Shown in pieces: positions 58,729 through 64,000 of a DNA stretch of 64,000 nucleotides. Each line of letters starts with the position of its first letter. Position 1 is the stretch's first letter. Below the pieces are notes generated by a model. That model was not told the origin of the DNA and searched no databases. It saw nothing but the letters and a program-made list of their open reading frames with translations. Origin of the DNA: Streptomyces sp. NBC_00510 (GTDB taxonomy: Bacteria; Actinomycetota; Actinomycetes; Streptomycetales; Streptomycetaceae); NCBI GenBank assembly GCA_036013505.1, contig CP107851.1, positions 1,302,001 through 1,366,000 on the forward strand, in the 5' to 3' direction. Both the position numbers and the translations under genes were made by a program.

Positions 58729-60907
58729 AGTCGGCCTGCCGTACCTCGATCAGGAGGGCCTGCTCGGGGTTGAGTTGGGGCATCGGCAGTCCGGCGGCGG
58801 TGAGCAGCGTGCCGGGGAGGGTGAGGCGGTCGTCGATCGCCTCGGTGAGCCAGGCCGGGCCGCTCGTCTGGTGGAAGGACGGCAGGCCGATGTCGGTGCG
58901 GACGCGCACGCGGTAGCGGAGGGCGGGGGCGAGGCCGGGCAGCGGTACCCGGCCGGACTGGCCCTCGGGGGAGGTCGCCACGCGGGCCCAGCAGTAGAGC
59001 GCGGCCGTGCCGTCGTGGGCGACGACGCCGTGCAGCAGCGTCGCGTCCCCCGGGAGGTCGGCGCGGACGGTGCGCCCGCCGTGCAGCAGCGGGCGCAGTT
59101 CCCTGTACAGGGCCGTCCACGCGGTGAGCCGGGCCAGTTCCTCCGGGGTGCAGCGGGTGATGTCCTGTTCGATGCCGGGGTGGCCGAAGAGCGCGGTGGT
59201 CAGGCGGAAGGTGTCGGAGCCGACGCGTGCCGTGGTGTGGCTGGGGGTGGGGCCCACGTGGGCGCCGACCAGTTCGGGGGGCAGCAGTTGGCCCGTCCAG
59301 CGCTGGATGGACTGCCGTTCCACCGGGTCGTTGCAGTCGGAGGCCCACACCCGGTCGGTCCTGGCGAGGATGCCCAGGTCGACGCGGCCGCCCCCGCTGG
59401 CGCAGCTCTCGATCTCCAGGGCCGGGTGACGGCGCTTGAGAGCGTCCAGCAGCCGGTAGAGCGCCTCGACCTGGGCGTGCGCCACCGGGCGGTCGGCCGG
59501 GCCGCTCACGGCCTCGTGCACCTCGCGGTTGTGGTCCCACTTGAGGTAGGCGATGCCGTACTCCCCGATCAGGGCGTCCAGCGCCCCCAGCAGGTAGGTG
59601 ACGACGCCGGGGTGGGAGAGGTCGAGGACGTGCTGGTGACGGGCCGATGGGCCGGCGCCGCGCGCGGGGGCGAGAACCCAGTCGGGGTGCTCGCGGGCCA
59701 GGTCCGAGTCGAGGTTGATCATCTCGGGTTCGACCCACAGGCCGAACTCCATGCCCAGGGAACGCACGTGGTCGGCGAGCGGCGCCAGCCCGGCGGGCCA
59801 CACCTCCCGGTCGACCGTCCAGTCGCCGAGCCCCGCGCGGTCGGAGCGGCGGCCGCGGAACCAGCCGTCGTCCAGGACGAAGCGCTCCACGCCGACCTCG
59901 GCCGCGCGGTCGGCGAGCCGCAGGAGGCGTTCCGGGTCGTGGTCGAAGTAGACCGCCTCCCAGCTGTTGAGGATGACCGGGCGCGCGCGGCGCGGGTGAC
60001 CCGGGCGGTCCCGGAGCAGGGTGTGGAAGCGGTCGGCGAGGCCGTCGAGGCCGGTGCCGGACCAGGCGTAGTGGCAGACGGGGGTGCGGTGGGTCTCGCC
60101 GGGCGCGAGCCGGACCTCGCCGGCACGCAGCAGTTCGCCGCCGCCGAGCACGGCGGCGTGGACGCCGGCGCCCTCGGGCAGTTGCTCGACGAGGTAGCGC
60201 TGGTCGCCGCTCCAGGCGACGTGCAGGCCCCACACCTCGCCCTCGCGGAAGCCGAAACCGGGTACGCCGACGGCCACGAGGTAGGGCGAGTCCAGGCCGG
60301 GCTTGCCGCGCCGGACCTCGCGGGCGTACGTGCCGTGGGCGAGGGGGCGGCGTTGCGGGGAGCGTTCCCGGCTCCATTTGCCGGTGAAGTCGAGGATCTC
60401 GCCCGCCCGCCGGGGCAGCGGGAGCAGCGCGGTGACCTGCGCGAGGTCGTACGGGGCGGGGTCCGCCGTCCGCTGCCGGGTGATCTCGCTGTGGACGGCG
60501 AGCACTCCGGAGGGCTCCAGCCGATAGGTGATCGTGATGTCGAGCCCCGCAGCGGTGTCGGTGAGGGAGACGGCCAGTTCGCCGCCCTCGGCGTCCTGGC
60601 GGACGGCGGTGCCCGTCGTGGCCAGGCGGGGGGCGGCGGCACCGCCGTCGAGGTGCCCGTGGTGCGCGGGGGTGCCGGCCCAGCCGTCCGCCTCGGTGGG
60701 CCAGACGGTGAAGCGGCGCGGGGAGTCGGGGGAGTTGTTGAGGACCGCGGGCTCGGCGGTCAGGCTGAGGGCGGCGAGGTCGTCGGCGGACAGCGGGCCG
60801 AGGTCGGCCCCCCAGTGGAGGACCCTGGGCACCGGCTCGGTGAGTTCGACGACGAACGCGGTGCCGGCCGCGCGCAGCGGGACGATCCGCGCGGTGGTGT
60901 CTGCCAT
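58727..60907 (-). CDS. Alpha-galactosidase, GH36
   Basis: 726 residues, cytoplasmic, normal length for bacterial GH36. The beta-sandwich N-domain is followed by the catalytic barrel with nucleophile Asp458 in YLKWDHNREVHE and acid/base Asp524 in WASDCNDPVERQSIQRW, both as in the family; WFRGRRSDRAGLGDWTVD and GLWVEPEMINLDSDLAREHP are further conserved blocks, and the tail LNPEQALLIEVRQAD is a C-terminal sandwich. It removes terminal alpha-D-galactose from raffinose-type or galactoglucomannan oligosaccharides. AAAGGA lies upstream of the ATG. It is the fourth gene of the leftward operon, after a strong stem-loop. Confidence 0.92.
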   Translation of the reverse strand: MADTTARIVPLRAAGTAFVVELTEPVPRVLHWGADLGPLSADDLAALSLTAEPAVLNNSPDSPRRFTVWPTEADGWAGTPAHHGHLDGGAAAPRLATTGTAVRQDAEGGELAVSLTDTAAGLDITITYRLEPSGVLAVHSEITRQRTADPAPYDLAQVTALLPLPRRAGEILDFTGKWSRERSPQRRPLAHGTYAREVRRGKPGLDSPYLVAVGVPGFGFREGEVWGLHVAWSGDQRYLVEQLPEGAGVHAAVLGGGELLRAGEVRLAPGETHRTPVCHYAWSGTGLDGLADRFHTLLRDRPGHPRRARPVILNSWEAVYFDHDPERLLRLADRAAEVGVERFVLDDGWFRGRRSDRAGLGDWTVDREVWPAGLAPLADHVRSLGMEFGLWVEPEMINLDSDLAREHPDWVLAPARGAGPSARHQHVLDLSHPGVVTYLLGALDALIGEYGIAYLKWDHNREVHEAVSGPADRPVAHAQVEALYRLLDALKRRHPALEIESCASGGGRVDLGILARTDRVWASDCNDPVERQSIQRWTGQLLPPELVGAHVGPTPSHTTARVGSDTFRLTTALFGHPGIEQDITRCTPEELARLTAWTALYRELRPLLHGGRTVRADLPGDATLLHGVVAHDGTAALYCWARVATSPEGQSGRVPLPGLAPALRYRVRVRTDIGLPSFHQTSGPAWLTEAIDDRLTLPGTLLTAAGLPMPQLNPEQALLIEVRQAD

Positions 60908-60929
60908 GAGGGGGGAGTCCTTTCGGTGG

Positions 60930-60975
60930 GCCCCGCCGCCGGACGGCCCCGGGGTCGGGGCCGTCCGGCGGCGGG
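60930..60975 (-). terminator. Strong intercistronic stem-loop between binding-protein and GH36 genes
   Basis: A perfect 20-base stem (60930-60949 with 60956-60975) with a 6-base loop lies 22 bases after the binding-protein stop and 22 before the GH36 start. It either partially terminates transcription or protects upstream mRNA, so the binding protein would be made in excess over GH36. Confidence 0.7.
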
Positions 60976-60997
60976 GGCTCGGTTCGCTGCCGGTGGC

Positions 60998-62350
60998 TCA
61001 GTTCTTCGCGAGGAGGGTCTTGCTCTGGTCCTGCATGTCCGCGAAGACGGAGTCGTCCTTCTGCCCGGCGAAGTAGGCCTCGAAGAGCGGGTTCAGGGCG
61101 TCCTGCACCGCGGCGCCGTTGCCGTAGACCGGGGACGGGTAGAGGACCTTGTCCTTGAGCATGCTGGTGAAGACCGACAGGTCGACGCCGTCACCGGCCA
61201 GGGCCTTCGTCGCGGCGTCCATGGAGGCGGGGATGGACGGGAAGAACGTGCCGGTGCGGGCGGCCTTGGACTGGCAGTCCTCGGAGCCCATGTAGGACAC
61301 CCACTTCCAGGCCAGCTCGGGGTTCTTGGTGCCCGCCCAGATGTTGTTGCCGTTGGAGTTGCTCATCACCGCGCGGGTCTTGCCGTCGGGGCCGTACGGG
61401 GGCGCCGCGACGCCGGTCTTGACGCCCGGGATCTTGGCGAAGGTGGAGGCGGACCAGGAACCGCCCATCTCCATCGCCACCTTGTGGGAGGAGAGCAGAT
61501 CGACGTCGCTGACGCTGGAGGTGAACTCGCCGATCTTCGGCGCGTACCCCTTCTCCGTCAGGGAGCGCGCCCAGTTGAGCGTCTTCACCAGGCGCGGGTC
61601 GCCGTAGTTGAAGACCGTCGGCCAGCTCTCCTTGTCGCCGAGCCGCCACCCGGTGCTGGAGGCGAAGGGGCTCCAGGAGGTCTGGCCGATGAAGTCCTTG
61701 GCCGCGATCTGGCCGAAGCCGAAGGTCTTGACGTGGGCCTTGTCGAAACCGGGCTGGTCGCCTCGGCGGCCCTTCTCGTCGACGGTGAGGTGGGCGATCA
61801 TCTTGCCGAACTCGCCGCCGTCGTCGGGGTTCCACGTCACGGAGTCGACGTCGCTCTTGCTGTAGCCCGCCTTGGCCAGGGCGTCCTGGTCGTAGTAGAG
61901 GCCGGCCGCGGCCCAGTCCAGCGGCAGCGCGTACTGCTTGCCGTCGGTGAACTTCCAGGCGTTCACACCGACGGAGAAGCGGGACAGGTCGAACTTGTCC
62001 TTGGCGATGAAGTCGTCCATCGCCAGCAGCTGGTGCTGGCCGGCGTAGGCCTGGAAGAACTGGACGCTGTTCTGGAAGGCGTCGGGGGCGTTGCCCGCGA
62101 CGAAGCCGGCGGTCAGCTTGGTGAAGTAGTCGTCGACGTTGTACTGCGAGATCTTGACGGTCGTGCCGGGGTTGGCCTTCTCGAAGTCCGCGGCGCAGGT
62201 CTTGTACGCGGCGGCCTGCTTGTCGTCCCAGGTCCACCAGTTGACGGTCTGCGAACCGCCGCCCGCGGAGTCCGAGCCGGAGGAGCAGGCGGACAGCACC
62301 GCGGCGAGGGTGAGCGTGGCCCCCAGCGCGACGACTCTGCGAATTCTCAT
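60998..62350 (-). CDS. Sugar-binding lipoprotein (extracellular solute-binding protein family 1)
   Basis: 450 residues. Lipobox LSAC with Cys22 follows the signal RRVVALGATLTLAAV. The mature part is family 1: TVNWWTWDDKQAAAYKTCAA, FVAGNAPDAFQNSVQFFQAY, KWVSYMGSEDCQSKA, each typical of CUT1 binders. Its start overlaps the esterase stop by four bases (ATGA). No permease genes lie between it and the end of the operon; they must be upstream beyond the window or elsewhere. The likely ligand is an oligosaccharide from galactosylated, fucosylated or acetylated plant glycan. Confidence 0.92.
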   Translation of the reverse strand: MRIRRVVALGATLTLAAVLSACSSGSDSAGGGSQTVNWWTWDDKQAAAYKTCAADFEKANPGTTVKISQYNVDDYFTKLTAGFVAGNAPDAFQNSVQFFQAYAGQHQLLAMDDFIAKDKFDLSRFSVGVNAWKFTDGKQYALPLDWAAAGLYYDQDALAKAGYSKSDVDSVTWNPDDGGEFGKMIAHLTVDEKGRRGDQPGFDKAHVKTFGFGQIAAKDFIGQTSWSPFASSTGWRLGDKESWPTVFNYGDPRLVKTLNWARSLTEKGYAPKIGEFTSSVSDVDLLSSHKVAMEMGGSWSASTFAKIPGVKTGVAAPPYGPDGKTRAVMSNSNGNNIWAGTKNPELAWKWVSYMGSEDCQSKAARTGTFFPSIPASMDAATKALAGDGVDLSVFTSMLKDKVLYPSPVYGNGAAVQDALNPLFEAYFAGQKDDSVFADMQDQSKTLLAKN

Positions 62351-63360
62351 GATTCCTTCTTTCGGGACGGTTCCTGGTGAGGGTGGTGGGACGACGTCTT
62401 GAGGAGTGCGCGGAACGCGCTCAGAGCGAGGACCAGGTCCTCGGGGCCGCCGGCGTCGTGGCCGTTGAACTCCCACAGCCGCATCTGCCGGGGCCCGCCG
62501 TAGAGGTGGTAGGCGGCGAGGGTGGTGGCCGGCGGGCAGACCTCGTCGCGCAGTCCGGCGGAGAACCAGGCGGGCGCGGTGGCACGGCGGGCGAAGGCGA
62601 GGCCGTCGAAGTAGCCGAGGGTCCGGAAGGTCTGCTCGACCCGGTCCCGGCGGGCGCCGAGGTAGCCGATGAGCTCCGCGTACGGCTGCTCGCCGGTGAG
62701 CCGGGTGGCCTGCCGGACGTCGCACAGGAACGGCGCCTGGAAGTGCGCGGCGCGCAGTCCCGGCACGAGTCCCGCGACCGCCAGGGCGATGCCGCCGCCC
62801 TGGCTGGGTCCGGTCACCGCGACGCGGTCGGGGTCGGCGTGCGGCGAGGTGCGCAGGGCCTCGACGGCGCGGACGGCGTCGGTGAAGACTCGGCGGTAGA
62901 CGTAGGTGTCCTTGTCCTCGATGCCGCGGGTGAGGAACCCGGGGTGCGAGGGGCCGCTGCCGACCGGGTCGCCGGTGGCGCCTCCGCCCGCCCAGGCGCC
63001 GCCCTGGCCGCGGGTGTCCACCAGCAGGTGGGCGTACCCCGCGGAGGCCCACAGCAGGTCCTCGACGGGGGCGCCCCGTCCGCTGCCGTAGCCGTGGAAC
63101 TGCACGACCGCGGGCAGGGGGCCGCTGCGGTGGCGCGGCAGCCGCAGCCAGCCGTGCACCGGATGGCCCCCGAAGCCGGGGAACACCGCGTCGTAGACGT
63201 CCACGGTCTCCAGGTCGGTGTCGACCGGGGTGAGCTCCAGCCGGGGCTCGTGGACGCGGGCGGCGTCCAGGGTGTCCTTCCAGAAGGCGTCGAAGTCGGC
63301 GGGCTCGCGGTAGCTGCTGCGGTAGGCCCACAGTTCGGGGACGTCGTTCTCGGTCAGCAC
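62347..63360 (-). CDS. Acetylxylan esterase / cephalosporin-C deacetylase family protein
   Basis: 337 residues of carbohydrate esterase family 7 type. The N-terminus VPELWAYRSSYREPADFDAF is characteristic; VQFHGYGSGRGAP holds the oxyanion region, GPSQGGGIALAVAG carries the nucleophile Ser near residue 190, and the late LRDEVCPPATTLAAY and WEFNGHDAGG supply Asp and His. It removes acetyl groups from xylo-oligosaccharides inside the cell; no signal peptide. GTG start with GAGGAGG seven bases upstream; it overlaps the GH95 gene by seven bases and the binding-protein gene by four, so translation is coupled. Confidence 0.9.
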   Translation of the reverse strand: MLTENDVPELWAYRSSYREPADFDAFWKDTLDAARVHEPRLELTPVDTDLETVDVYDAVFPGFGGHPVHGWLRLPRHRSGPLPAVVQFHGYGSGRGAPVEDLLWASAGYAHLLVDTRGQGGAWAGGGATGDPVGSGPSHPGFLTRGIEDKDTYVYRRVFTDAVRAVEALRTSPHADPDRVAVTGPSQGGGIALAVAGLVPGLRAAHFQAPFLCDVRQATRLTGEQPYAELIGYLGARRDRVEQTFRTLGYFDGLAFARRATAPAWFSAGLRDEVCPPATTLAAYHLYGGPRQMRLWEFNGHDAGGPEDLVLALSAFRALLKTSSHHPHQEPSRKKES

Positions 63361-64000
63361 GACGTGGCCTCCTCGCGCGGGGTGAGGTCGGCGTCGAGGG
63401 TGACGGCGGTGCCGGTGGCGACGCGTACCCGGACGGCGCGGTCGCGGTGGCGGACCGTCACGGGCTCGGCGTCGTCCCCTGCGTGCCGGCGCAGCGTCAC
63501 GGAGGTGAGGGCGCCGTCGCGCCAGGTGAAGTCGGCGGCCAGGCCGCCGCGGCAGCGCAGGTCGGCGGCCTCGCCGTCGGGCCACTGCGCCGGGAGCGCG
63601 GGGAGCAGGTGGACGGTGCCGTCGTGGCTCTGCAGCACCATCTCGGTGAGCGCGGCCATGAAGCCGTAGTTCCCGTCGATCTGGAACGGGGGGTGGGTGG
63701 AGAACAGGTTCGGGAGCAGTCCGCCCCACTCCGAGCCGTCGACGGGCGCGTCGGTGTCCGGGTCGCCGTCGAACGGGCGGGTCGCCTCCAGGAGGAGCGA
63801 GCGGGCCGTGGCGGCGTCGCGCAGCCGGGCGCGCAGGGCGATCTTCCACGCCCAGGACCAGCCCATCGCGCCGGGTCCGCGGCGGTCCAGCAGGGCCGTC
63901 GCGGCGGCGGCGAGTTCCGGGGTGCGGTCCGGGTCGACCTGGCCGAGCGGGTGGACGGTGACCATCTGGGACAGGTGGCGGTGCCGGGGGTCCTGTTCGG
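63354..64000 (-). CDS. Glycoside hydrolase, GH95 type (alpha-L-fucosidase-like), C-terminal part
   Basis: The gene enters from the right edge; the last 215 codons are present. It begins inside RHRHLSQMVTVHPL, corresponding to the HRHLSH-type segment of GH95. LFSTHPPFQIDGNYGFMAAL followed by TEMVLQSHDG and HLLPALPAQWPDGEA are diagnostic, and LRCRGGLAADFTWRDGAL starts the C-terminal beta sandwich. Family members release L-fucose (or L-galactose) from plant side chains, as in xyloglucan. First gene in the visible part of the operon with esterase, binding protein and alpha-galactosidase. Whether it is exported cannot be seen. Confidence 0.88.
   Translation of the reverse strand, partial: EQDPRHRHLSQMVTVHPLGQVDPDRTPELAAAATALLDRRGPGAMGWSWAWKIALRARLRDAATARSLLLEATRPFDGDPDTDAPVDGSEWGGLLPNLFSTHPPFQIDGNYGFMAALTEMVLQSHDGTVHLLPALPAQWPDGEAADLRCRGGLAADFTWRDGALTSVTLRRHAGDDAEPVTVRHRDRAVRVRVATGTAVTLDADLTPREEATSC

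Noticed and set aside
58076..62380. A 1434-codon plus-strand frame across GH36 and the binding protein
   Set aside because: Antisense shadow; the minus-strand genes have catalytic motifs and proper starts.
1..64000. CRISPR arrays, tRNA genes, insertion sequences, phage genes, attachment sites
   Set aside because: No regularly spaced repeats, tRNA-like cloverleaf, transposase or integrase motifs were noticed on either strand.

Overview
The window is high-GC actinobacterial chromosome, almost certainly Streptomyces or a close relative. Supporting signs are the very high G+C with strong third-position bias, a WhiB-family gene, Tat and lipoprotein export signals, large secreted S8 and M4 peptidases, CUT1 sugar importers without their own ATPase, frequent GTG/TTG starts, and a rare TTA leucine codon near the start of a secreted protease. 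No tRNA, rRNA, CRISPR array, phage or insertion sequence was recognised, so this looks like arm-type, niche-adaptation DNA rather than a mobile island.

Layout. Positions 1-7906 (minus) hold a CUT2 sugar-uptake and catabolic operon: two tandem ROK regulators, ATPase, permease, lipoprotein binding protein, Gfo/Idh dehydrogenase and a cut-off TIM-barrel isomerase. 8150-14140 is mixed: an alpha/beta hydrolase, a flavohemoprotein gene broken by one extra base, an SDR, an NTF2-like protein, a WhiB protein, a LysR regulator and an NAD-dependent epimerase. 14244-25008 is a divergent carbohydrate locus. Leftward it has binding protein, two CUT1 permeases, ROK and Gfo/Idh; rightward it has an MDR dehydrogenase, a TIM-barrel isomerase and two cytoplasmic (alpha/alpha)6-type glycosidases. 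A short divergent promoter with overlapping palindromes separates the two arms.

25096-46007 contains an SDR with an MmyB-type regulator, gene relics, two M4 metallopeptidases (27673-30036 and 39973-42240), small housekeeping and resistance-type genes, a UGT-like glycosyltransferase divergent from a Tat-exported GH106 enzyme, and a Tat-exported FAD dehydrogenase divergent from a PucR-type regulator. Two tiny XapX membrane proteins follow. 46383-56154 carries two very large paralogous S8 peptidases flanking a TetR/FMN-reductase pair and an RTX-like relic. 56348-64000 has three poorly characterised genes and then a leftward operon for plant-glycan side chains: GH95, acetylxylan-esterase-like protein, sugar-binding lipoprotein and GH36 alpha-galactosidase.

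Together the genes describe a soil saprophyte toolkit: secreted proteases digest protein, exported or cytoplasmic glycosidases and three sugar importers harvest plant oligosaccharides, and local ROK, PucR, TetR and LysR regulators gate expression. The most notable observations are a promoter-like element shared at identical spacing by the two M4 genes, a TTA codon at codon 4 of one of them, twin TetR palindromes at 50836-50884, and paired Gfo/Idh plus TIM-barrel genes in both sugar loci that suggest an oxidation-based glycoside catabolic route.
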